The notes beneath the pieces are model-generated. The model saw nothing but the letters and a program-made list of their open reading frames with translations, did no database searches and was not told the origin of the DNA. A stretch of DNA of 14,896 nt from Clostridia bacterium. GTDB lineage: Bacteria; Bacillota; Clostridia; TANB77; UBA1234. Below are positions 6,731 to 12,759 of the stretch, in pieces. Position numbers and translations under genes: made by a program. The number at the start of each line of letters is the position of its first letter. Positions within the stretch are counted from its first letter, which is position 1. The stretch covers positions 1 to 14,896 of the forward strand of contig CAAEBC010000058.1 in assembly GCA_900753975.1 (NCBI GenBank). Reading direction: 5' to 3'.

Positions 6731-8155
6731 TTAAAATTCTATCTTAGCACCATCTTTTGTATCTATAATACTAATACCATTTTCCTTAAGTTTATCTCTT
6801 ATTAGATCTGAATACTCATATTGCTTATTAGCTTTAAAAGTATTTCTTATATCTATTATACTTTTAACTAACTTGTCTAAATTATCGTTTGATACAATTA
6901 TTTGTGCTTCAAATTTAAGACCTAAAATATTACCAGCCAAATCATCAAAAATTTTTCTAATATATGCTAGCTTTTTATTATCTACATCTTTAGATTTATT
7001 AGCTTCTTTAACCATTTCTAAAAGTACGGCTATAGCAACAGCTGTATTTAAATCATCATCCATAGCTTCTAAAAATCTTTTTTTCATATCATCTACATCT
7101 TCATACTTGCTATCTGAAATATCCAAATCTTTATACTTTTCTGTTATTTCAACAAGATTAACAAACTTGTCATAAGTTTTTCTTGTCTCTTCTAATTGAT
7201 CATCAGAAAAATCAAGTACACTTCTGTAATGATTTTTTACAATATAAAGTCTTACAAAAGTCGGACCATACTTTTCAAAAAGCTCATCTAAATCAACCGT
7301 ATTTCCTAAAGATTTTCCCATCTTTTGTCCATTTCTTGTTATCAAATTATTATGAACAAAATAATTCACAAAAGGCTTGCCAGTAAGTGCTTCAGACTGT
7401 GCTATTTCACACTCATGATGTGGAAAAATATTGTCCATACCACCACCGTGAATATCAAAAGTATCTCCCAAATACTTTCTAGACATTACACTACATTCGA
7501 TGTGCCAACCAGGATATCCCTCTCCCCAAGGTGATGGCCATTTCATAAGATGAGTCGGATCTGCTTTTTTCCAAAGTGCAAAATCTTCTGGATTTCTCTT
7601 ATCGTCAGCAATCTCGATTCTTTCACCTGAAACAGTATCGTCTAAAGTTCTGCCAGATAATTTACCATATCCTTTAAATTTTCTAACATCATAATAAACA
7701 TTGCCCGCATCAGTTACGTAAGCATAGCCTTTATCTATCAAAGTTTTAACAGCATCAATAATTTCTATAATATGACCAGTTGCACGACAACTAATAGTTG
7801 GTTTCAAAACATTTAATTTTGCCATGCAATCAAAATACATATTTTCATACTTATATGCAACAGCTACAGGATCTAACTTTTCTAAGATAGCTTTCTTTTG
7901 AATTTTGTCATCACCTTCATCTGCGTCGCCAACTAAATGTCCAACATCAGTAATATTTTGAACATATTTAACTTTGTAGCCATTATATAAAAAATATCTA
8001 TATAACAAATCAAAAACGATATAACTTCTAGCATGACCAACATGCGGTGGCCCATAAACAGTAGGTCCACATACATACATTCCAACATTGCCCTCATGAA
8101 TTGGTTTAAAATCATCCTTATTTCTAGTAAGAGTATTATAAATTTTTAGCCCCAT
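6731..8155 (-). CDS. cysS: Cysteinyl-tRNA synthetase
   Basis: This 474-residue class I synthetase charges tRNA-Cys. It shows the HIGH motif as HVGH (38-41), zinc ligands expected from the E. coli enzyme at C29, C221, H246 and E250 (motifs CGPTVYG, GWHIECS, HHECE), and the activation loop KMGKSLGN (278-285). The loop reads KMGKS where most CysRS have KMSKS; both lysines remain, so activity is likely. Length is normal. The start has GGAGGT 6 nt upstream (8167-8162). It is the first gene of a three-gene operon with a flavoprotein and trpS. The upstream region carries a predicted attenuator with a Cys-Trp-Cys leader peptide, plus a second promoter close to the start codon. Confidence 0.95.
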   Translation of the reverse strand: MGLKIYNTLTRNKDDFKPIHEGNVGMYVCGPTVYGPPHVGHARSYIVFDLLYRYFLYNGYKVKYVQNITDVGHLVGDADEGDDKIQKKAILEKLDPVAVAYKYENMYFDCMAKLNVLKPTISCRATGHIIEIIDAVKTLIDKGYAYVTDAGNVYYDVRKFKGYGKLSGRTLDDTVSGERIEIADDKRNPEDFALWKKADPTHLMKWPSPWGEGYPGWHIECSVMSRKYLGDTFDIHGGGMDNIFPHHECEIAQSEALTGKPFVNYFVHNNLITRNGQKMGKSLGNTVDLDELFEKYGPTFVRLYIVKNHYRSVLDFSDDQLEETRKTYDKFVNLVEITEKYKDLDISDSKYEDVDDMKKRFLEAMDDDLNTAVAIAVLLEMVKEANKSKDVDNKKLAYIRKIFDDLAGNILGLKFEAQIIVSNDNLDKLVKSIIDIRNTFKANKQYEYSDLIRDKLKENGISIIDTKDGAKIEF

Positions 8156-8183
8156 AAAAATACCTCCATTTAATATTATTTAA

Positions 8184-8212
8184 ATTATAATATAAATATT
8201 AACAAATAACAA
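8184..8212 (-). promoter_or_regulatory. Possible proximal promoter of cysS
   Basis: Minus-strand TTGTTA (8212-8207), 17-bp spacer, perfect TATAAT (8189-8184). A start near 8177 would give a leader of about 20 nt containing the ribosome site. It lies downstream of the second leader terminator, so it could supply a basal level outside attenuation control. The area is very AT-rich and the -35 matches at only four positions, so chance is possible. Confidence 0.4.
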
Positions 8213-8223
8213 TTTTTGATATC

Positions 8224-8250
8224 AAAAAAAGACACATCAATTTGTGTCTT
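8224..8250 (-). terminator. Leader terminator of the cysS-trpS operon
   Basis: Minus-strand AAGACACA (8250-8243) pairs with TGTGTCTT (8236-8229) around the loop AATTGA, within and before a run of seven T (8230-8224). It lies about 70 nt before the cysS start. The 5' arm can instead pair with TTGTGTCT (8285-8278), which makes this hairpin conditional. Confidence 0.65.
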
Positions 8251-8285
8251 CTCCAATTTATCTATCTAAATTAGTGTAGACACAA
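8242..8285 (-). promoter_or_regulatory. Predicted antiterminator hairpin
   Basis: Minus-strand TTGTGTCT (8285-8278) is fully complementary to AGACACAA (8249-8242), and an inner stem AATTTA/TAAATT (8272-8267 with 8260-8255) stacks within it. Forming it removes the 5' arm of the terminator at 8224-8250. It also competes with a 10-bp pairing of TTGGTGTAGA (8337-8328, over the Trp and second Cys codons) with TCTACACTAA (8280-8271). These are hand-drawn pairings without energies. Confidence 0.5.
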
Positions 8286-8291
8286 GCATAC

Positions 8292-8322
8292 AAAAAATAC
8301 ACCAGTGCCTCGCACCTGGTGT
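8292..8322 (-). terminator. Hairpin with T-run directly after the leader peptide
   Basis: Minus-strand ACACCAG (8322-8316) pairs with CTGGTGT (8305-8299), then one bulged G and three more pairs (TGC/GCA) closed by the loop GAG, followed by A and six T (8297-8292). It begins in the leader peptide's stop codon. It could be the first attenuator terminator or a pause hairpin. The segment TGGTGT over the Trp-Cys codons (8336-8331) can also pair with ACACCA (8322-8317), which excludes this stem. Confidence 0.55.
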
Positions 8323-8369
8323 TAGCTTCTACACCAACATATTCTTTTTAAATCAATAAACATACTCAT
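8322..8369 (-). CDS. Cys-Trp-Cys leader peptide upstream of cysS-trpS
   Basis: A 15-codon frame encodes MSMFIDLKRICWCRS and stops with TAA. It begins 8 nt after GGAG (8381-8378), at a distance of about 14 nt from the start of transcription predicted by the promoter at 8390-8418. The codons TGT TGG TGT (8339-8331) are consecutive. Just downstream lie a hairpin with a T-run, an antiterminator-capable segment and a second terminator, then cysS; trpS is the third gene of the operon. This matches the logic of ribosome-mediated attenuation: scarcity of charged tRNA-Cys or tRNA-Trp stalls the ribosome over the segment that would otherwise sequester the antiterminator strand. Seen directly: the frame, codons, ribosome site and complementarities. 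Inferred: the regulatory role. A chance short frame is the alternative, but the match of both codon types to both downstream synthetases argues against it. Confidence 0.65.
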   Translation of the reverse strand: MSMFIDLKRICWCRS

Positions 8370-8389
8370 ATAACTCACTCCATGCAAAT

Positions 8390-8418
8390 ATATTACCACG
8401 AATGATTACATAAGTCAA
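8390..8418 (-). promoter_or_regulatory. Promoter of the leader peptide / cysS operon
   Basis: Minus-strand TTGACT (8418-8413), 17-bp spacer, TAATAT (8395-8390). The -35 box directly abuts the bidirectional terminator at 8419-8472, which insulates it from upstream transcription. The predicted start is near 8383. Confidence 0.65.
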
Positions 8419-8472
8419 GAAAAAATCAGCAGTATTTCTGCAAACTTTCGTTTGATTACTGCTGATTTTTTC
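8419..8472. terminator. Bidirectional intrinsic terminator
   Basis: Perfect 16-bp arms (GAAAAAATCAGCAGTA at 8419-8434 and its complement at 8457-8472) with an inner CAAAC/GTTTG stem (8441-8445, 8450-8454). A-tracts and T-tracts at the stem base make it work in both directions. On the minus strand it follows the gene remnant ending at 8492. Confidence 0.8.
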
Positions 8473-8491
8473 TAATATTATTCACAAAATC

Positions 8492-8631
8492 TTACTTCTT
8501 GATTATCTTCCATGCTTTAGCTGATGTACTTCCATCTCTTGATGTATCACTAGTATCTATTTAAATGCAATATCATTTTTCGGTGTAACTTTACTATCTA
8601 GCCTCGTAAAATTTTGTAAATTATTATACAT
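8492..8631 (-). pseudogene. Remnant with N-terminus of an Rpn/PD-(D/E)XK transposase-type nuclease
   Basis: A frame starts at ATG 8631 with a strong ribosome site AAAGGGG 5 nt upstream and reads 24 residues, ending in VTPKNDIAFK before TAG at 8559-8557. The block PKNDIAFK is typical of the start of Rpn-family recombination-promoting nucleases (the 'PD-(D/E)XK nuclease family transposase' group, normally about 250-300 residues), so nearly all of the protein is missing. Overlapping in another frame, codons from 8557 give DTSDTSRDGSTSAKAWKIIKK and then TAA at 8494-8492. Adding one A to the AAA before the TAG would join the two parts into a 46-residue product. Either this is a small frameshifted gene, or the tail comes from a different degraded gene joined by deletion. 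The terminator at 8419-8472 fits the end of the original unit. Confidence 0.45.
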
Positions 8632-8840
8632 AAAAACCCCTTTCACTATTAAACTTTCAAGAAAACTTTAGATAAAAATAAGACTGTAGCCTGTGCCGTT
8701 ACTACATTTGAAATCATGTAAATGCTCATACATGAAAATAGAATTTTTTGATTAAAATATTTCCTTAAGAATAATAGAACAAAAATTATTAAAATATTCT
8801 CAGGCTGTCAATAACAACTTTGTTTTTTCTATTCCAATAC

Positions 8841-8880
8841 AAAAAAGACCTACAAGTTCAATTGAACTCATAGGTCTTTG
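8841..8880 (-). terminator. Intrinsic terminator of the 8906-9262 gene
   Basis: AAAGACCTA (8844-8852) pairs with TAGGTCTTT (8871-8879), with an inner palindrome GTTCAATTGAAC in the loop. On the minus strand the stem runs into six T (8846-8841). It lies 26 nt after the stop of the upstream gene. Confidence 0.8.
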
Positions 8881-8905
8881 GTATTCAATAATATATCATA
8901 CTTTT

Positions 8906-9262
8906 TTAAATCTTCTCGCCAAAAACGAGCTTTTTTCCGCCTTTTCCGTCGCCAGCAGGAGTGTAGACTTCAATCCAATACGAATTCACAACACCACAGA
9001 ATATATGAGATGAAATCGCAATAATATATGTTGTACCATTATACTCCAACTGTACCTCACGAATATACTTATCATGCGGATAATGAACAAGTTCCACTTC
9101 GTCACACATAATCTTCACATCTGCATCAAATACCAGCTTCGGAACTCTATGGTCAGCTACTTCAGAAGTCTCACCAAAATCATACTCTCCCCAATACGTC
9201 GACATCCTGCCAAGCAGATACTGCGCCTCTCTTCTCATGGTTTCTTCGCTCATCATGGCCAT
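8906..9262 (-). CDS. Small protein of unknown function, atypical base use
   Basis: I do not recognise this 118-residue protein. It is soluble, with no membrane segment or signal. It starts MAMMSEETMRREAQYLLG (probably helical) and continues with alternating hydrophobic and charged residues suggestive of beta strands (KLVFDADVKIMC, YIREVQLEYNGTTYIIAISS, SYWIEVYTPAG), ending in GGKKLVFGEKI. The start at 9262 is chosen because AAGGAGG (9274-9268) is 5 nt upstream. A longer in-frame start at 9319 lies before the predicted start of transcription. It has its own promoter and terminator, so it is a single-gene unit. Its codons are richer in G and C (CTC, ATC, CCG, GCC) than those of the zinc operon or the cysS operon, which suggests a different origin. 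Confidence 0.75.
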   Translation of the reverse strand: MAMMSEETMRREAQYLLGRMSTYWGEYDFGETSEVADHRVPKLVFDADVKIMCDEVELVHYPHDKYIREVQLEYNGTTYIIAISSHIFCGVVNSYWIEVYTPAGDGKGGKKLVFGEKI

Positions 9263-9319
9263 CGATACCTCCTTATTAATAAGTAAGGAAATACACATTA
9301 CAACCTCTCGAATACTCAC

Positions 9320-9348
9320 ATTTTAACATATATACTACACATATTCAA
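9320..9348 (-). promoter_or_regulatory. Promoter of the 8906-9262 gene
   Basis: Minus-strand TTGAAT (9348-9343), 17-bp spacer, TAAAAT (9325-9320). The start would be near 9313, leaving a leader of about 50 nt. A palindrome TTAACGTTAA (9353-9362) lies just upstream across the stop codon of znuB. No terminator is seen between znuB and this promoter. Confidence 0.55.
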
Positions 9349-9358
9349 GCATTTAACG

Positions 9359-10156
9359 TTAATCCTCAGATTTTTTTCTAAGTAAATATGTAACGAAAAA
9401 TATCATACTAGATATTAAAACTATTGTAGGTCCTGTGGCTGTTAATGCGTAGAAAGATATTACAAGCCCAGTCGCTCCAGAAAATAGTGCAAATATTATT
9501 GTCCAAAATGTATATTGTCTTATATTTCTTGAAATATTTCTACTTGCTGCAGCTGGTAAAATTAATAAAGAATTTATTATTAAAATTCCAACCCATCTTA
9601 TAGAAATCATTACTATAAGCGCAACTAAAACTATAAATATGTCTTCTATTAATCTTACGTTTATTCCTTTACTTTTTGCAAGTGAAGAATTTATACTGAT
9701 TGCAAAAAGCTTGTTAAAGAAGAAATACCAAAAACACAACACAATAACTGCTATTCCGAGTAGTAGGAAAATCTCTTCTGGTACGATGCTCAAAATATCT
9801 CCTATTAAATAACTAGAAAACTTATTAAAGTTGCCATTATAAGATAATATAACAAGTCCAAGTGCTAAAGCTGTAGATGAGAAAACACTTATTATTGTAT
9901 CTCTTGAAGTTATTTTTAGGTCTTTAATTCTATTTAATAAAAGTGCAAAAAGTATCCCAAATATGACCATTGATATCGTAGGATTACTAATTCCTAAAAG
10001 TGCTCCTATTGCAATTCCTGTCAAAGCTGAATGTCCCAAGGCATCTGAGAAAAATGCTAGTTTGTTATTTACAATCATTGTACCAACAAGTCCAAATAGA
10101 GGTGTTATAATCATAATTGCCCAAAATGCGTTTTGCATATATCCATATTCAAACAT
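9359..10156 (-). CDS. znuB: Zinc ABC transporter permease (ABC-3 family)
   Basis: This 265-residue integral membrane protein has about eight hydrophobic segments and forms the channel of a metal importer together with the ATPase encoded just before it. The family block LAFFSDALGHSALTGIAIG (about residues 33-51) is characteristic of ZnuB/MntB/AdcB permeases. The start has GGGGAGGTG just upstream, overlapping the end of the ATPase gene; the gap between the genes is 3 nt. Zinc rather than manganese is inferred from the histidine-rich binding protein of the same operon. It is the last gene of the operon. Confidence 0.88.
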   Translation of the reverse strand: MFEYGYMQNAFWAIMIITPLFGLVGTMIVNNKLAFFSDALGHSALTGIAIGALLGISNPTISMVIFGILFALLLNRIKDLKITSRDTIISVFSSTALALGLVILSYNGNFNKFSSYLIGDILSIVPEEIFLLLGIAVIVLCFWYFFFNKLFAISINSSLAKSKGINVRLIEDIFIVLVALIVMISIRWVGILIINSLLILPAAASRNISRNIRQYTFWTIIFALFSGATGLVISFYALTATGPTIVLISSMIFFVTYLLRKKSED

Positions 10157-10159
10157 TTT

Positions 10160-10879
10160 CTACACCTCCCCAAAAGTATCGATAAAAATTTTGCTTTTAA
10201 ATACTTCATCTGGCGTGCCTTCTTTTTCTATAACCTGATTTAGAAGTATTACATCGTCTGCGTATTTTTTTACGTATTCAAAATCATGCGAAACCAAGAT
10301 AATTGCCATATCGTTACTTTTTTTCAAATCATATATTTTCTTATAAAACTGCTCTTTACCATTTTTATCTATACCTGAAATCGGTTCATCTAATATTAAT
10401 AAATCTGGCTTTGACATCATCGCCATACCAAGCATTACCCTTTGAAGCTCTCCACCAGAAAGTCTATTTACTTTTCTATCTATTAAATTATCTGCACCAA
10501 AATCTTTAAGATGTTCTTTTATTTTTTCATATAACTTTTTACTTTTAAATAAAAACGTAGGCTTGTTTGAAGAAAAGCTTGCAACCATGTCATATACTGT
10601 GATAGGCGAATTTTCCAAATCTAATTTTTGTGGAACATATCCTATTTTTATTTTCTTTTCTTCGTTATTTTTATTTTTAAATGTTATGCTTCCCTCATGA
10701 GGTATTTCACCTAAAATAGCTTTTAATAAAGTTGATTTTCCAGCACCATTTTTTCCGATAATAACAGTAAGTTTTCCACAATGTATATGAATGTTAACGT
10801 TTTTAAGTATTTGTTTTGAACCTCTTTTTACACTAATATTAGATATTTTAGTGCAACAGTATCCACAACTATTTTCCAT
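10160..10879 (-). CDS. znuC: Zinc ABC transporter ATP-binding protein
   Basis: This 239-residue ATPase powers the importer. It has Walker A GKNGAGKST (42-50), a Q-loop at Q84 (YVPQKLD), the signature LSGGELQRV (140-148), Walker B LLILDEP (160-166) and the H-loop H198 (VSHD). The N-terminus MENSCGYCCTKISN and the later HIHCGKL add a cluster of Cys and His residues (C5, C8, C9, H31, H33, C34) not found in generic ABC ATPases; similar N-termini occur in clostridial relatives. It could bind metal, but that is speculative. The start codon overlaps the end of znuA by 11 bp in another frame, so translation is coupled. Confidence 0.88.
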   Translation of the reverse strand: MENSCGYCCTKISNISVKRGSKQILKNVNIHIHCGKLTVIIGKNGAGKSTLLKAILGEIPHEGSITFKNKNNEEKKIKIGYVPQKLDLENSPITVYDMVASFSSNKPTFLFKSKKLYEKIKEHLKDFGADNLIDRKVNRLSGGELQRVMLGMAMMSKPDLLILDEPISGIDKNGKEQFYKKIYDLKKSNDMAIILVSHDFEYVKKYADDVILLNQVIEKEGTPDEVFKSKIFIDTFGEV

Positions 10880-11789
10880 CTCCTAATGCCTCCTCTAAAA
10901 CTTTTAAATTCTCTCTCATAATTCTTTCGTATTCGCCTTTATCTAACTTGCCTGAAACTATTGGATCAAGAGTATAAACTGGAACTCCAGTCTCTTTTGA
11001 AATTACGTTTGCAGTAGTCTTTTCGTATTGTGGCTCAACAAAAATAGCTTCAGCAGATCTTTCTTTAATTTCGTCTATAATCTTAGCAAGTTGGCCTGCA
11101 CTAGGACTTGTTCCAGGTTCTCTTTCTATAACTGCAACTACATTTAAGTTAAACTCATCTGCAAAATATGAAAATGCTTCATGAAAAGTTACAATATTTT
11201 TCTTTTCTAAATTATCTAATTTTCCATGCATTTCATTCTTTAGAGTTTTTAACTTTTCTATATAAATTTCTGCATTTTCCAAATACTTATCTGCATTTTT
11301 TTCGTCTGCTTTTGCAAGTTCATTTGCAATATTTTGAACTTGATTTATGTATAAACTGATACTTACCCAAATATGTGCATTTTCCTCATTATGGCTTTCT
11401 TCATGTTCATGATGATCATCTTCGTGTTCGCCTTCTTCTAGTATTCCCTCACTTGAATTTATAACTTTTAGATTTTTACAACTACTCGTAGCTTTATCTA
11501 AAAAAGATTCCATTCCGCCACCATTAATTATAAATACATCTGCCTTTTCTAGTTTATTCATATCTTTAGTAGTCATTTGATAGTCATGTAGGCATCCAAC
11601 TTGAACATCAGTCATATTGCTTAGTGTAACATCTTCTACTCCGTCTACAATATTACTAGTCGCAACATACATAGGATAAAAAGATGTAACTATATTAAAT
11701 TTATTTTCATCGATTTTATTTTCTTGATAACCACATCCACATAAAATGAAACAGCATATAATCAATAACACAAAAACAACTTTTTTCAT
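10869..11789 (-). CDS. znuA: Zinc-binding lipoprotein of the ABC transporter
   Basis: This 306-residue extracytoplasmic binding protein belongs to the ZnuA/AdcA/TroA group. A lipoprotein signal peptide (MKKVVFVLLIICCFILCGC) places the lipid-carrying Cys at residue 19. Predicted metal ligands are H68 (LHDYQ), H139 (AHIW), H203 (TFHEAF) and D275 (TLDPI). Between the first two lies an acidic, histidine-rich loop (about 119-139, EHEDDHHEHEESH), typical of zinc-specific members. The ATG at 11789 is chosen because GGAGG lies 8 nt upstream; a TTG-initiated frame five codons earlier would place that site inside the gene. First gene of the znuA-znuC-znuB operon, behind a promoter at 11816-11844. No clear Zur box was found. 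Confidence 0.9.
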   Translation of the reverse strand: MKKVVFVLLIICCFILCGCGYQENKIDENKFNIVTSFYPMYVATSNIVDGVEDVTLSNMTDVQVGCLHDYQMTTKDMNKLEKADVFIINGGGMESFLDKATSSCKNLKVINSSEGILEEGEHEDDHHEHEESHNEENAHIWVSISLYINQVQNIANELAKADEKNADKYLENAEIYIEKLKTLKNEMHGKLDNLEKKNIVTFHEAFSYFADEFNLNVVAVIEREPGTSPSAGQLAKIIDEIKERSAEAIFVEPQYEKTTANVISKETGVPVYTLDPIVSGKLDKGEYERIMRENLKVLEEALGDGK

Positions 11790-11815
11790 TATTAATTCCT
11801 CCAAAATCTCTTAGA

Positions 11816-11844
11816 ATTATACCACATTCTGTCAACCTATTCAA
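11816..11844 (-). promoter_or_regulatory. Promoter of the zinc uptake operon
   Basis: Minus-strand TTGAAT (11844-11839), 17-bp spacer, perfect TATAAT (11821-11816). A direct repeat GGTTGA and a short inverted repeat AGAAT/ATTCT (11813-11830) overlap it and could hold a regulator, but neither matches a Zur or AdcR consensus that I know. Confidence 0.65.
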
Positions 11845-12069
11845 CCGAAAATTCAAGCAAACAAGAAAGAGAAAACAAAAAATAAAAGTTGTTTTTGTAG
11901 GTTAGTAAGGAACATCAAAAAACTAAACTGACGAAAATTTTCGTTTTTGATAAAAGAGAAAGAAATTTCTTATCTTCTCTGTTTTTTTCCATCTTTATTT
12001 TTGAAAATAATTTTAATATTTCAACGGTAATTTTTACCAACTTTTCACAAAATATGTAAACCATTCACC
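11845..12069. other. Divergent intergenic region with several palindromes, no gene
   Basis: This lies between the divergent znuA and phosphatase promoters. It holds ACGAAAATTTTCGT (11931-11944), nested within ATCAAAAA/TTTTTGAT (11914-11921 with 11944-11951), then AAGAAATTTCTT followed shortly by CTTCTCT and a run of seven T (11960-11988), and GGTAATTTTTACC (12026-12038). The middle structure resembles a plus-strand terminator with no gene before it. A 25-codon minus-strand frame (11915-11992) has no ribosome site. I cannot assign a function. Confidence 0.5.
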
Positions 12070-12098
12070 TTGACCCAAAACTTAAAAGATGCTATAAT
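12070..12098 (+). promoter_or_regulatory. Promoter of the phosphatase gene pair
   Basis: TTGACC (12070-12075), 17-bp spacer, perfect TATAAT (12093-12098). The start would be near 12105. The leader contains GCTAA/TTAGC arms and a repeated AATATTAG, of unclear meaning. Confidence 0.75.
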
Positions 12099-12155
12099 AT
12101 TAGAGCTAAAATCACTTGCAATATTAGCACAATTACGCTAAAGGAGGTTTTCACA

Positions 12156-12728
12156 ATGAAGTTGGTACTAATTCGGCATGGCGAACCAACATACTCTTAC
12201 GTTGAAAAACGTGGTTTTATCGGTAGAGGTGTAGACTTTGCTCAACTCACGGATGATGGTAAGAATCAGGCTGAGATTGTTTCTAAAAATCCTGCACTTT
12301 CTGGTGCACAACTGATTGTTTCTTCTCCGTATACCAGAGCACTGCAGACTGCAGCTATCATCTCTAAAAATACTGGTTTGGATATTTCTATCGAAATTGA
12401 TTTGAGAGAATGGTCGCCTGATTTGTCACAGACAAATGATACAAAAGACTTTTACAAAAATTCTCTCAACGAATTTATTTTCCATAATGGTAAGCGTGCA
12501 TTTGGTTGCCGTTACGAATGGGAAACTGCTAAGGAATTAGGTACTCGTGCTTATGACTGTCTTAAAAAGTATTTGGAATACGATAAGATTATTGTTGTAG
12601 CACATGCAATGCTGATTCGCCAGTTTGGCTATGATAAGTCAGATTTTCCTTATTGCGGAATTCATCAGATTGATTTCGATGAAAATAGCATTTGGAATGG
12701 TTTCAATGCTTCATTGATACCAAGGTAA
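12156..12728 (+). CDS. Histidine phosphatase superfamily protein
   Basis: This 190-residue protein has the phosphoglycerate-mutase fold signature LIRHGEPT (5-12), with H8 as the phosphoryl acceptor and R7 beside it, SSPYTRALQTA (56-66, R61), the acid candidate E85 (LREW) and the second catalytic histidine H150 in VVAHAMLIR. The usual second motif is SHG; here it is AHA, still with the histidine. The core is complete, so an active phosphatase is likely; substrate unknown. AAAGGAGG precedes the start. The next gene follows after 31 nt with its own strong ribosome site, and the two share a promoter and a terminator, so they probably act together. Confidence 0.82.
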   Translation: MKLVLIRHGEPTYSYVEKRGFIGRGVDFAQLTDDGKNQAEIVSKNPALSGAQLIVSSPYTRALQTAAIISKNTGLDISIEIDLREWSPDLSQTNDTKDFYKNSLNEFIFHNGKRAFGCRYEWETAKELGTRAYDCLKKYLEYDKIIVVAHAMLIRQFGYDKSDFPYCGIHQIDFDENSIWNGFNASLIPR

Positions 12729-12759
12729 CTCAGCCAAGTCTAAAAGGAGGTATTTTTGT

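Larger units (their letters stand above)
8156..8905. other. 750-bp region without an intact large gene
   Basis: Between cysS and the next gene lie, in minus-strand order, the terminator of the 8906 gene (8841-8880), a stretch of about 200 bp (8640-8840) in which I see only stop-bounded frames without a ribosome site, the nuclease-like remnant (8492-8631), a bidirectional terminator (8419-8472), and the cysS leader with its promoter and structured RNA (8224-8418). A short inverted repeat CATGT/ACATG lies near 8717-8736. The region looks like a site of gene decay next to a functional leader. Confidence 0.7.

Noticed and set aside
6873..7534. Three plus-strand frames of 67-100 codons
   Set aside because: Antisense shadows of cysS without ribosome sites or family motifs.
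8224..8480. T-box riboswitch upstream of cysS
   Set aside because: I looked on the minus strand for the conserved AGGGTGG-ACCGCG-type T-box bulge and a specifier loop with a Cys codon; neither is present. The short peptide frame explains the region better.
8649..8807. Minus-strand frame of about 52 codons with two hydrophobic stretches
   Set aside because: No ribosome site, no ATG near its 5' stop, and very AT-rich sequence in which such hydrophobic frames arise by chance. It could be a decayed membrane gene but I cannot support it.
9353..9362. TTAACGTTAA as an AdcR/Zur site
   Set aside because: It sits at the stop codon of znuB, not at the znuA promoter, and lacks the two central bases of the AdcR consensus.
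11915..11992. 25-codon minus-strand frame starting MEKNREDKK
   Set aside because: No ribosome binding site and no supporting promoter; it overlaps palindromes that have their own structure.
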